35,281 nt of DNA from Actinomycetes bacterium (lineage in GTDB: Bacteria; Actinomycetota; Actinomycetes; Mycobacteriales; Pseudonocardiaceae). The stretch spans positions 1 through 35,281 of the forward strand of contig JAJYTH010000029.1 of NCBI GenBank assembly GCA_021793175.1, read 5' to 3'. The notes under the pieces are model-generated. The model was not told where the DNA came from and did not search any database. It was given only the letters and a program-made list of their open reading frames with translations. The position numbers were made by a program, and so were the translations under genes. This document shows positions 1 through 7,346 of the stretch, piece after piece; position 1 is the first letter of the stretch, and every line of letters begins with the position of its first letter.

Positions 1-1
1 G

Positions 2-1285
2 GAGGTCGCCAAACTGCGGGCCGCGCGCCTGCTGTGGGCAAAGCTCGTGAAGCAGTTCGAGCCGAGCAACCCCAAATCGCTGAGCCTGCGCACGCACTGC
101 CAGACCTCCGGGTGGTCGCTCACGGCCCAGGACGTCTACAACAACGTGGTGCGCACGTGTGTCGAGGCGATGGCGGCCACCCAGGGCCACACGCAGTCGC
201 TGCACACCAACGCCCTCGACGAGGCCCTGGCGTTGCCCACCGACAGCAGCGCCCGCATCGCGCGCAACACGCAGTTGCTGCTCCAGCAGGAGTCCGGCAC
301 CACGCGCGTCATCGACCCGTGGGGCGGCAGCGCGTACGTCGAACGGCTCACCTACGAACTCGCCCGTCGGGCGTGGAGCCACATCGAGGAGGTCGAGTCC
401 GCGGGCGGTATGGCCAGGGCCATCGACGCCGGGATCCCCAAACTGCGCATCGAGGAGGCCGCGGCCCGCACGCAGGCCCGCATCGACTCGGGCAGGCAGC
501 CGGTGATCGGCGTGAACAAGCACCGCCTCGGCGCGGAGGACGACACCGAACTCGACGTCCTCAAGATCGACAACGAGGGTGTGCGGGCGCAGCAGCTGGA
601 GAAGCTGCGCAGGCTGCGCGCCGAACGGGACGAGGACGCCACCCAGGACGCGCTGCGCAGGCTCACCGCCGGCGCGGAGGGCGACGGCAACCTCCTGGAA
701 CTGGCCATCGACGCGGCCAGGGCCAAGGCCACGGTCGGGGAGATCTCGGAGGCCCTGGAGAAGGTCTGGGGACGGCACGCCGGCCAGATCCGTACCATCT
801 CCGGCGTGTACCGCGAGGAGGTCGGCAAGACGGCCAATGTGGAGGCCGCGCGCGAGCGGGTCGACGCGTTCGCCGAGGCCGAGGGACGCAGGCCGCGCAT
901 CCTGGTGGCCAAGATGGGCCAGGACGGCCACGACCGCGGGCAGAAGGTGGTCGCCACCGCGTTCGCCGACCTCGGTTTCGACGTCGATGTCGGGCCGCTG
1001 TTCTCGACACCCGCCGAAGTGGCGCGCCAGGCCGTCGAGGCCGACGTGCACATCGTGGGCGTGTCGTCGCTGGCGGCGGGGCACCTGTCGCTGGTGCCCG
1101 AACTGCGGGACGAACTGCTCGCGTTGGGCCGCGACGACATCATGATCGTGTGCGGTGGCGTCATCCCGCCCCAGGACTACGACGAACTGCGCGCCGCGGG
1201 AGCCTCCGCCATCTTCGGCCCCGGCACCGTGATCGCCGACAGCGTCGTCACGATGCTCGACGAGCTCGAGGCGCGACACTCGTAA
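2..1285 (+). CDS. mutB: Methylmalonyl-CoA mutase large subunit (C-terminal part; 5' end outside window)
   Basis: This is the catalytic subunit of adenosylcobalamin-dependent methylmalonyl-CoA mutase, which interconverts (R)-methylmalonyl-CoA and succinyl-CoA in cytoplasmic propionate metabolism. The gene enters from the left edge in frame 2 and ends in TAA. 427 residues are visible, against about 730 for the family, so roughly the N-terminal 40 % is missing. Visible parts are the end of the TIM-barrel domain ([22 protein letters not shown]) and the cobalamin-binding Rossmann domain. The latter carries DGHDRGQ, whose axial His codon is at 929-931, followed by the downstream SSL and CGG elements. 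Only 2 nt separate it from meaB, which suggests an operon (presumably with a small-subunit gene upstream). Isobutyryl-CoA mutase-type enzymes are related, but the long fused barrel plus B12 domain beside meaB favours MutB. Confidence 0.95.
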   Translation, partial: EVAKLRAARLLWAKLVKQFEPSNPKSLSLRTHCQTSGWSLTAQDVYNNVVRTCVEAMAATQGHTQSLHTNALDEALALPTDSSARIARNTQLLLQQESGTTRVIDPWGGSAYVERLTYELARRAWSHIEEVESAGGMARAIDAGIPKLRIEEAAARTQARIDSGRQPVIGVNKHRLGAEDDTELDVLKIDNEGVRAQQLEKLRRLRAERDEDATQDALRRLTAGAEGDGNLLELAIDAARAKATVGEISEALEKVWGRHAGQIRTISGVYREEVGKTANVEAARERVDAFAEAEGRRPRILVAKMGQDGHDRGQKVVATAFADLGFDVDVGPLFSTPAEVARQAVEADVHIVGVSSLAAGHLSLVPELRDELLALGRDDIMIVCGGVIPPQDYDELRAAGASAIFGPGTVIADSVVTMLDELEARHS

Positions 1286-1287
1286 CC

Positions 1288-2289
1288 ATGGCACGCATCC
1301 TCGACGTTCCCGCATACGCCAAAGGTGTGCTCGACGGTGACCGCGGCACCCTGGCCCGGGCCATCACGCTGGTCGAGTCGCAACGCCCCGAGCACCGCAA
1401 GCTGGCGCAGGACCTGCTCGTGGAACTGTTGCCACACGCGGGCGGCGCGGTCCGGGTCGGTATCACCGGGGTGCCCGGCGTGGGCAAGTCCACGTTCATC
1501 GACCAGCTCGGCACCCAGCTCACCGAAGCGGGACATCGGGTGGCCGTGCTCGCCGTGGACCCGTCGTCCCCCCGGACCGGTGGCAGCATCCTCGGCGACA
1601 AGACGCGTATGGCCCGGCTCTCCACCGACCCCGCCGCGTTCGTCCGGCCGTCACCGACGTCGGGCACACTCGGCGGGGTGGCCCGCGCCACGCGCGAGAC
1701 CATCGTGTTGATGGAAGCCGCCGGCTACGACGTGGTGTTGGTCGAGACCGTTGGGGTCGGCCAGTCGGAGGTCACCGTGGCCGGCATGGTCGACTCGTTC
1801 CTGTTCTTGACCCTGGCCCGCACCGGTGACCAGCTCCAGGGCATCAAGAAGGGGGTCCTCGAACTCGCCGACGTGATCGCCGTCAACAAGGCCGACGGTG
1901 AGCACGAACGCGAGGCTCGCAGGGCCGCCAGGGAACTGTCCGGCGCGCTGCGGATGATCTACGGCCCCGATGCCGCGTGGACCCCGCCCGTGCTCACCTG
2001 CAGCGGACTGACCGGGGCCGGGCTCGACACCGTGTGGCAACAACTGACACGGCACCGCGACCAGCTCGTCGAGACGGGTGAACTCGAGGCCAGGCGACAA
2101 CAGCAGCAGGTGGACTGGGTCTGGGCCATGGTGCGGGACCAGCTACTGGACCGGCTGGTGGAGCACCCGGCCGTGCGCGCGATCGTCGACGACGTCGAAC
2201 GCGATGTGCGCGAGGGCCGCAGCACCGCCACCCTCGCCGCTGAACGCATACTGTCCGCGTTCAGCGGCGAAACGTCGCACGGTGGCTGA
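1288..2289 (+). CDS. meaB: Methylmalonyl-CoA mutase-associated GTPase MeaB
   Basis: A P-loop G protein (SIMIBI class, ArgK/MeaB family) that gates adenosylcobalamin loading and protects or reactivates methylmalonyl-CoA mutase using GTP. The protein is 333 aa, the usual family length. Walker A GVPGVGKS is at residues 61-68, the switch region with VDPSSPRTGGS at about 90-100, ETVGVGQSE (Walker B/switch) at 153-161, and the guanine-specificity motif NKAD at 200-203. The ATG lies 2 nt after the mutB stop, so translational coupling is likely. The reading frame is open much further upstream, but that stretch is antisense-like low-complexity sequence over mutB and is not part of the gene. Confidence 0.96.
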   Translation: MARILDVPAYAKGVLDGDRGTLARAITLVESQRPEHRKLAQDLLVELLPHAGGAVRVGITGVPGVGKSTFIDQLGTQLTEAGHRVAVLAVDPSSPRTGGSILGDKTRMARLSTDPAAFVRPSPTSGTLGGVARATRETIVLMEAAGYDVVLVETVGVGQSEVTVAGMVDSFLFLTLARTGDQLQGIKKGVLELADVIAVNKADGEHEREARRAARELSGALRMIYGPDAAWTPPVLTCSGLTGAGLDTVWQQLTRHRDQLVETGELEARRQQQQVDWVWAMVRDQLLDRLVEHPAVRAIVDDVERDVREGRSTATLAAERILSAFSGETSHGG

Positions 2290-2306
2290 CGAGACACCAT
2301 CCGACA

Positions 2307-2660
2307 GTGCAGACTGTGAGCGTGCGTGTTCTCGGGGTTGTGCTGAGTGTGCTCACCGTCGTTCTCGTCGTCTCCGCCGGTGCCACCGTGCCCGCAGCGC
2401 AGGCCGTGCCTGCCGCGTCGGGTACCGCGTCGACCGCTCCCGCCGTTCACGTCGTGGCGCAGGACGACACCACCTCCGAAACCGGGGACCCCTCGGGATC
2501 GGAGGAATCACCGAGCGGGGAACCGGAACTCGACCCCCAGACCGAGGCCGAGGCCGAGCGGAACAAGGACAAGATTGTGGTGGGCGTCATCGCGGCGATC
2601 CTGCTCGGCATCGTGGCTTGGGGGCGGTACATCCGCGCGAAGAACGCCAAGGGCGGATAG
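2307..2660 (+). CDS. Small secreted/membrane-anchored protein of unknown function
   Basis: Not recognised as a named family. The 117-aa product has a hydrophobic N-terminal signal-like segment (about residues 7-33, with an AQA cleavage-like site near 33). An acidic Ser/Glu/Pro-rich extracellular spacer follows (50-85), then a single membrane helix (about 89-106) and a short basic cytoplasmic tail (RYIRAKNAKGG). The predicted form is therefore type I: short outside, one helix, Lys/Arg-rich inside. The start is GTG at 2307; an in-frame GTG at 2316 is an equally possible start. It lies 17 nt after meaB on the same strand and may be the last gene of that operon. The function cannot be read from the sequence. 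Confidence 0.7.
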   Translation: MQTVSVRVLGVVLSVLTVVLVVSAGATVPAAQAVPAASGTASTAPAVHVVAQDDTTSETGDPSGSEESPSGEPELDPQTEAEAERNKDKIVVGVIAAILLGIVAWGRYIRAKNAKGG

Positions 2661-2787
2661 CGCCCTCCGGTTCTACGGCGCCACCGAACGGTCCGTCACC
2701 GTTTAGCGCAAATGGGCTACCTTCTGTCTATCCATTAGGACATACGGGTTACGCATAGGCTGGAAAGTGCCAGACTGAAAGTCAATA

Positions 2788-2805
2788 CGTACGGCATGCG
2801 TACGG
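2788..2805. repeat. CGTACGG direct repeat in intergenic region
   Basis: Two perfect copies of CGTACGG (2788-2794 and 2799-2805) are separated by CATG. Each contains the palindrome CGTACG. The site lies in the 227-nt gap between the small membrane protein and the M20 amidohydrolase, about 80 nt before the latter's start. It could be an operator for that gene. No clear -10/-35 pair was recognised next to it. Confidence 0.4.
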
Positions 2806-2887
2806 TAGTTGACCCGTTCTAACAGCTCTACCAGCGGACGACAGAGGTGTGCCCCATCGCCGCGCTGGTTGCGTGCGGAGGTGCGGT

Positions 2888-4168
2888 GTGACCGTTCTCG
2901 ACTCGCGACCCGAAGTGCCGGGCGAATCCGACCCGGCCGAATCGGCCGACTCCCTGCTCACCGTGTCCGACACGGTCGTCACAGGGGATGTGGGGGCAGG
3001 GCGCGGCCCCGGCTGGCTCGACGCCTGGATGACCGACCGCGCGGCGGACGTCGTGTCCTGGCGCCGGCACATCCACGCCAACCCCGAACTCGCTCGGCGT
3101 GAGTACGGCACCACGGAGCTCGTGACCAAGTTGCTCCGTTCGGCCGGTCTGCGACCGACCGTGCTGCCCGGGGGCACCGGGGTCGTCTGCGACATCGGCA
3201 GTGGACAGCGGTGTGTGGCGCTGCGGGCCGACCTGGACGCTCTGCCGTTGACCGAGGCCACGGGCCTGCCATTCGCCTCGGGCGTGGACGGGGTCGCCCA
3301 CGCCTGCGGACACGACGTGCACACGACGGTGCTGCTCGGCGCGGGCCTGGCGTTGGCCACGGCCGCGGAACTGCCGGGACGTGTGCGACTGATCTTCCAA
3401 CCCGCCGAGGAGGTCATGCCCGGCGGAGCCCTCGACGCCATCGAAGCCGGCGTGCTCGACGGCGTGGACCGGATCTTCGGCCTGCACTGCGATCCCCGGT
3501 TGCCCGTCGGCCGGATCGGTACGCGAGTGGGCGCGCTCACGTCGGCCGCGGACCTCGTGGAACTGACGCTGACCTCGCCGGGAGGGCACACCTCACGGCC
3601 TCACCTGACCGCCGACCTCGTGCACGGGCTCGGCACCGTGATCACCTCGCTGCCCACCGTGCTGTCGCGGAGAGTGGACCCGCGGTCGGGGACCGTGCTC
3701 GTGTGGGGCGCCGTGCACGCCGGGGAAGCGGCCAACGCCGTGCCCCAGGAAGGCAAGTTGCGGGGAACCCTGCGCACCGCCGACCACGAGACGTGGACGA
3801 TGCTGGAGCCCCTCGTGGAGTCGTCGGTTAAGGCGCTGCTCGCCCCCACCGGGGTGGGGTACGAGCTGAACTACCTGCGGGGTGTTCCACCCGTGGTCAG
3901 TGACCCGGAGAGCACGGACCTGCTCCGGGCGGGTGTGGAAGCCGCGCTGGGATCCGGTGCCCTGGCCGCCGCGGAGCAGTCCTCCGGGGGCGAGGACTTC
4001 GGCTGGTACCTGGAGCACGTGCCCGGCGCGTTCGCCCGGCTCGGCGTGTGGTCCGGTGAGGGACAGATGCGCGACCTGCATCAGCCGACGTTCGAGGCCG
4101 ATGAACGCGCCCTGTTCACCGGTATCAGGGTGATGGTCCACACGGCCTTGGCCGCGCTGGCGTCCTGA
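2888..4168 (+). CDS. M20D-family amidohydrolase (AmiA/N-acyl-amino acid hydrolase type)
   Basis: A metal-dependent amidohydrolase of peptidase family M20D, which cleaves N-acyl amino acid or similar amide bonds in the cytoplasm; the substrate is unknown. The GTG start at 2888 is chosen because GGAGG (2877-2881) lies 6 nt upstream; an earlier in-frame start at 2849 has no such site. The product is 426 aa. Family signatures are HIHANPEL (61-68), ALRADLDALP (111-120), the metal ligands in ACGHDVH (C140, H142), the catalytic Glu pair PAEE (172-175), H200 and the late His (H398). The first 40 residues are an acidic extension absent from typical members. The M. tuberculosis counterparts AmiA1/AmiB1 also sit beside lpdA and a gamma-glutamylcyclotransferase-like gene, which supports orthology. 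Confidence 0.9.
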   Translation: MTVLDSRPEVPGESDPAESADSLLTVSDTVVTGDVGAGRGPGWLDAWMTDRAADVVSWRRHIHANPELARREYGTTELVTKLLRSAGLRPTVLPGGTGVVCDIGSGQRCVALRADLDALPLTEATGLPFASGVDGVAHACGHDVHTTVLLGAGLALATAAELPGRVRLIFQPAEEVMPGGALDAIEAGVLDGVDRIFGLHCDPRLPVGRIGTRVGALTSAADLVELTLTSPGGHTSRPHLTADLVHGLGTVITSLPTVLSRRVDPRSGTVLVWGAVHAGEAANAVPQEGKLRGTLRTADHETWTMLEPLVESSVKALLAPTGVGYELNYLRGVPPVVSDPESTDLLRAGVEAALGSGALAAAEQSSGGEDFGWYLEHVPGAFARLGVWSGEGQMRDLHQPTFEADERALFTGIRVMVHTALAALAS

Positions 4169-4174
4169 TGACGA

Positions 4175-4209
4175 ACACCGTGTCCGCAGGTTGTGTCGTC
4201 GTGTCCGCA
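4175..4209 (+). repeat. Left inverted repeat flanking the DUF559 gene
   Basis: A 35-bp sequence whose reverse complement matches 5263-5297 at 32 of 35 positions. It starts 6 nt after the M20 stop codon. It contains two TGTCCGCA units (4181-4188 and 4202-4209) spaced 21 nt apart. The second unit also pairs with a nearby forward copy: TCGTGTCCGCA (4199-4209) against TGCGGACACGA (4239-4249), an 11-bp perfect stem. This organisation resembles REP/BIME elements or terminal inverted repeats. Confidence 0.85.
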
Positions 4210-4250
4210 TCGTGCGGTGCGAACACGGCTACGGGAACTGCGGACACGAG

Positions 4251-4297
4251 TTATCCACAGGCCCACTGGTTATCCACAGCCTGTGGATAACCAGTGG
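4251..4297. promoter_or_regulatory. Three perfect DnaA-box sequences, two inside a 35-bp perfect palindrome
   Basis: TTATCCACA, which matches the DnaA-box consensus TTATNCACA, occurs at 4251-4259 and 4270-4278, and inverted (TGTGGATAA) at 4282-4290. The second and third copies form the core of a perfect inverted repeat with 17-bp arms (4263-4279 and 4281-4297) around a single C. The site lies between the left inverted repeat and the DUF559 gene. It could bind DnaA (titration or regulation), form a cruciform, or act as an RNA hairpin. It is not a usual oriC, since no dnaA/dnaN genes or AT-rich unwinding region are nearby. Confidence 0.85.
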
Positions 4298-4329
4298 CGC
4301 CGGGTCGAGATCCAGTTCAGCCTGGGGGA

Positions 4330-5223
4330 ATGCGGCACGACTGGGGAGTGCGCGGCCCTGTCACTCGACGTGACGCTGCGGCCGTGCTGGGGGAATACTC
4401 ATTGAGGACCGCTCTCCGCCAAGGTGTGTTGACTCAGCCGTGGCGGGGAGTCGTGATGCGCACGGCCGACCTGGGGGACCTTCGCGCTCGTGCGGCAGCG
4501 GCCGTCCTGTTCGTCGGCGTACCCGTGGTGATCTCCGGACCGACCGCGTTGCGGTTGCACGGCTGCGACGCGGTGCCGGAAACCGGCCCGATCCACGTGA
4601 CCGTGCCGTACTCGCGGTCCGCGAGATCCCGGCCGGGGCTCGCCATGCACCAGAGCCGGTTCAACCCCGCCGACGTGATCGAGCTCGACGGGCTTCCCGT
4701 GTTCCCGCTCGATCTCGCGATCGCCGACCAACTGTGCGGCAGCGATGCGCGCCGCGCGTTCGCGGCCCTGGACCAGGCGTTGCGCATGCGTCCCGGCGAG
4801 GAGGGCGAGTCGTTCCGTTCGGCCGTGCGGGCCCGTCTCGCCTCCCGTGCCGACCGGCGTGGCGTGTCGAAGGCGTTCATGCTCACCGAGCTGGCCACGG
4901 GGCGAGCGGACTCACCGCCCGAAAGCTCGCTTCTGCTGACCGTGGTCGAAGCCGGATTCCCGGTACCGGAGCCTCAGCATCCGATACACACGATCGACGG
5001 GCGTCTGCTGTATGTGCTCGATCTGGCCTGGGAGCAGTGGCGGATCGCCTTGGAATACGACGGTTACGCAGCCCATGAGGACCGGGCCGCGTACGACGCC
5101 GAACGTGACCGGCGATTGGCGGGGCGGGGATGGGTGGTGATCAGGGCGACGGCTGACGACCTGCGTGACCCGTCGCGGATTCTGGATGAGCTGCGCGAGG
5201 CGTTCGCCCAACGATCCCGTTAG
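4330..5223 (+). CDS. DUF559-type (Vsr-like nuclease fold) protein with N-terminal AbiEi-antitoxin-like domain
   Basis: 297 aa from ATG 4330. An in-frame GTG at 4294 lies inside the palindrome and is less likely. Residues 8-45 (GPVTRRDAAAVL...) resemble the winged-helix domain of AbiEi-type antitoxins. Residues about 195-295 resemble DUF559, a PD-(D/E)XK/Vsr-like endonuclease fold, with candidate catalytic residues E198, D231, E242-Y-D244 and H249 (LEYDGYAAH). Such proteins are widespread in actinobacteria and their role is unproven; no AbiEii-type toxin gene is adjacent. The gene is enclosed by 35-bp inverted repeats, and the repeat-to-repeat segment exactly fills the space between two conserved genes. 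This suggests a mobile or repeat-associated gene (inference). The start site is uncertain because no well-spaced ribosome binding site is visible. Confidence 0.82.
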   Translation: MRHDWGVRGPVTRRDAAAVLGEYSLRTALRQGVLTQPWRGVVMRTADLGDLRARAAAAVLFVGVPVVISGPTALRLHGCDAVPETGPIHVTVPYSRSARSRPGLAMHQSRFNPADVIELDGLPVFPLDLAIADQLCGSDARRAFAALDQALRMRPGEEGESFRSAVRARLASRADRRGVSKAFMLTELATGRADSPPESSLLLTVVEAGFPVPEPQHPIHTIDGRLLYVLDLAWEQWRIALEYDGYAAHEDRAAYDAERDRRLAGRGWVVIRATADDLRDPSRILDELREAFAQRSR

Positions 5224-5241
5224 GGCTCTCCCATCGCGGGT

Positions 5242-5297
5242 TGCGGACATGGCGACGCAGGCTGAGGACACGGCGACACAACCTGCGGACACGGTGG
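5242..5297 (-). repeat. Right inverted repeat and TGCGGACA repeat cluster
   Basis: Three TGCGGACA-like units occur at 5242-5249, 5263-5270 (TGAGGACA) and 5283-5290, spaced 20-21 nt apart. The segment 5263-5297 is the 32/35 inverted partner of 4175-4209. It ends 1 nt before the stop codon of the minus-strand cyclotransferase-like gene, so the repeat fits tightly between the two coding regions. Confidence 0.85.
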
Positions 5298-5298
5298 T

Positions 5299-5757
5299 TC
5301 AGGGGCCGATGCGTTTGCAGGGGCGGGTGCGTAGGTCGGTGACGTAGTCGGCGGGGGCGCCGGCCGCTTCGGCGGCGTCGGCCAGCACACCCAGATAGCG
5401 GGCGGAGGGCAGTCCACCCTCGTACGCATCGAGCACGTACAGCCACGCCAGCACCGAACCGTCCATGGTCTGGACTCGCAGCCTGATCTTGTTGTGCAGT
5501 CCGAGCTCTCCGCCCTCCCACTGATCGAGCCGGGACTCGTCCAGCGGCGTGACGTCGTAGAGGACCACGAAGACCCGCGAGCCCGGGTCCTCGACGATGG
5601 TGGCGAGCGCGCCTTCCCAATTCAGGTCCTCGCCGCCGAAGGTGAGCCGCCAGCCTTCCAGCCAGCCGGTGCCCGCCATCGGCGAGTGGGGAGCTCGCTC
5701 CAACATCTGGGCGGGATCCATGTTGGACCCGTACGCGGCATAGAGGGGCACGACCAT
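5299..5757 (-). CDS. Gamma-glutamylcyclotransferase-like (GGCT fold) protein
   Basis: 152 aa from the ATG at 5757, which starts just before the conserved strand VPLYAAYGSNM. The open frame continues upstream to 5871 but runs into the lpdA leader. YGSNM (residues 9-13) is the GGCT-fold substrate-binding loop. GGEDLNWEGALATIVED and the PSARYLGVLADAA segment match, from memory, M. tuberculosis Rv3304, which likewise lies next to lpdA and amiA1. GGCT-fold proteins cyclise gamma-glutamyl groups to 5-oxoproline, or repair side-chain amine links; the substrate here is unknown. It is transcribed divergently from lpdA and converges on the DUF559 element. Confidence 0.85.
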   Translation of the reverse strand: MVVPLYAAYGSNMDPAQMLERAPHSPMAGTGWLEGWRLTFGGEDLNWEGALATIVEDPGSRVFVVLYDVTPLDESRLDQWEGGELGLHNKIRLRVQTMDGSVLAWLYVLDAYEGGLPSARYLGVLADAAEAAGAPADYVTDLRTRPCKRIGP

Positions 5758-5836
5758 CAGGGTAACGGCCACCGCATCACCCGAGCGGATGCACTCCGCG
5801 TGTCCCCGCATAGAGTTGTCGATGCAGCGCCGTGTT

Positions 5837-5844
5837 GAGGAGGG
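5837..5844 (+). promoter_or_regulatory. Ribosome binding site fixing the TTG start of lpdA
   Basis: GAGGAGGG lies 7 nt before TTG 5852. Upstream in-frame candidates (from 5789) have no comparable site, and the protein then begins directly with the FAD-binding strand. Confidence 0.75.
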
Positions 5845-5851
5845 AACGAAG

Positions 5852-7252
5852 TTGACCAAGATCGTGATCATGGGCGGCGGACCTGCCGGCTACGAGGCGG
5901 CACTGGTCGCGGCGCAACACGGAGCCGATGTCACCGTCGTCGAGCGGGACGGTCTTGGTGGCGCGTGCGTGCTGTACGACTGCGTTCCCTCGAAGACGTA
6001 CATCGCTTCCTCCGGTGCGCGAGCGAGCCTGCAGAGTTTCTCCGAACTCGGCATCCACGTGGACCCGCCGCGGGTCGACCTGGCGTCCGTGCATGGCCGG
6101 GTACGGGACTTGGCGCTCGCGCAGTCCGCGGACATCCGTGCTCGTCTGCAGCGGGAAGGGGTGCGGATACTGACCGGTACCGCCCGGTTCCGTGACTCCA
6201 AGCCGGGCTTGGCGACGCACAAGGTCGGCGTGACCGACTCGGAGACCGGTGAGGAGGAGATCCTCGACGCCGACGTGGTGCTGGTGGCCACGGGTGCGAC
6301 GCCGCGGGTGCTGCCGGGTGCCGTGCCCGACGGAGAGCGCATCCTCGACTGGAGGCAACTCTACGACCTGCCCGAGCTGCCCGAGCACCTCGCCGTGGTG
6401 GGGTCGGGTGTGACGGGTGCCGAGTTCGCCTCCGCCTACACCGAGATGGGTGTCAAGGTCACCGTGGTGTCCAGTCGTGACCGGGTGTTGCCGCACGAGG
6501 ACGCCGACGCCGCCGCGGTGCTGGAGGAGGTGTTCTCCCGGCGTGGCGCCACCGTGGTGAAACACGCGAGGGCCGAGCGGGTGGAACGCACTTCGGACGG
6601 GGTGGTCGTGCACCTCACCGACGGCAGGCAGATCGAGGCCAGCCATGCGCTCATGACCGTCGGTTCGGTGCCGAACACCGGTGACATCGGACTCGAACGC
6701 GTGGGGATCGAGCCCGGCCCGGGTGGGTTCATCAACGTCGACCGGGTGTCGCGGACGAGCGCTCCCGGGGTGTATGCGGCGGGTGACTGCACGGGTGTGT
6801 TGATGCTGGCGTCCGTGGCGAGCATGCAGGGCCGGATCGCGATGTGGCACGCGCTCGGTGAGGGCGTGGCCCCCATCAGGTTGCGCACGGTCGCGGCGAA
6901 CGTGTTCACGCACCCCGAGATCGCCACGGTGGGGGTGAGCCAGAAGTCCATCGACTCGGGTGAGGTGCCCGCGCGCACCATCATGCTTCCGCTGGCCACG
7001 AACGCGCGCGCCAAGATGGAAGGGGTGCACCACGGGTTCGTGAAGCTGTTCTGCAGGCCGGCCACGGGAGTCGTGGTGGGTGGGGTCGTGGTGGCGCCCA
7101 ACGCCAGTGAGTTGATCCTGCCGATCGCGTTGGCCGTGCAGAACCAGCTCACCGTGGACAACCTGGCGATGACGTTCTCGGTGTACCCGTCGCTGTCCGG
7201 GTCGATCACCGAGGCCGGGCGGCAGCTGATGCGGCACGACGACCTGGACTGA
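5852..7252 (+). CDS. lpdA: NAD(P)H-quinone reductase of the LpdA type (flavoprotein disulfide reductase family)
   Basis: 466 aa from TTG 5852. The FAD-binding motif GGGPAG is at residues 8-13, the redox pair GGACVLYDC has C39 and C44, the NAD(P) motif VGSGVTGAEF is in the middle, and the second FAD strand YAAGDCTG and a dimerisation domain follow. Sequence and neighbours match M. tuberculosis LpdA (Rv3303c), a quinone reductase rather than the E3 subunit of alpha-keto acid dehydrogenases. As there, the C-terminal His-Glu catalytic dyad of true lipoamide dehydrogenases (HPxxxE) is absent: the region reads VYPSLSGS. Unlike what I recall for Rv3303c, both cysteines of the CX4C disulfide are present, so thiol chemistry may be retained. 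The role is cytoplasmic redox and quinone reduction. Confidence 0.9.
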   Translation: MTKIVIMGGGPAGYEAALVAAQHGADVTVVERDGLGGACVLYDCVPSKTYIASSGARASLQSFSELGIHVDPPRVDLASVHGRVRDLALAQSADIRARLQREGVRILTGTARFRDSKPGLATHKVGVTDSETGEEEILDADVVLVATGATPRVLPGAVPDGERILDWRQLYDLPELPEHLAVVGSGVTGAEFASAYTEMGVKVTVVSSRDRVLPHEDADAAAVLEEVFSRRGATVVKHARAERVERTSDGVVVHLTDGRQIEASHALMTVGSVPNTGDIGLERVGIEPGPGGFINVDRVSRTSAPGVYAAGDCTGVLMLASVASMQGRIAMWHALGEGVAPIRLRTVAANVFTHPEIATVGVSQKSIDSGEVPARTIMLPLATNARAKMEGVHHGFVKLFCRPATGVVVGGVVVAPNASELILPIALAVQNQLTVDNLAMTFSVYPSLSGSITEAGRQLMRHDDLD

Positions 7253-7346
7253 CACGGGACCGGCACAGGGAAGATCGTCCTGCGGACGGTCGGGCGTGAT
7301 GTGAGACTGGAGTCGGCTCGTCCACGCCGGACCACCGGAGCGCGTC

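Noticed and set aside
34-1287. Upstream extension of the meaB frame
   Set aside because: The frame is open by GC bias but overlaps mutB and has no meaB-like sequence; the meaB start at 1288 fits the family.
4251-4297. Chromosomal replication origin
   Set aside because: DnaA boxes are present, but only three, with no AT-rich unwinding region and no dnaA, dnaN or gyrase genes nearby.
4330-5223. AbiE-type toxin-antitoxin pair
   Set aside because: The N-terminus resembles AbiEi, but no nucleotidyltransferase-type AbiEii toxin gene adjoins it and the C-terminus is DUF559-like, so a type IV toxin-antitoxin call is not supported.
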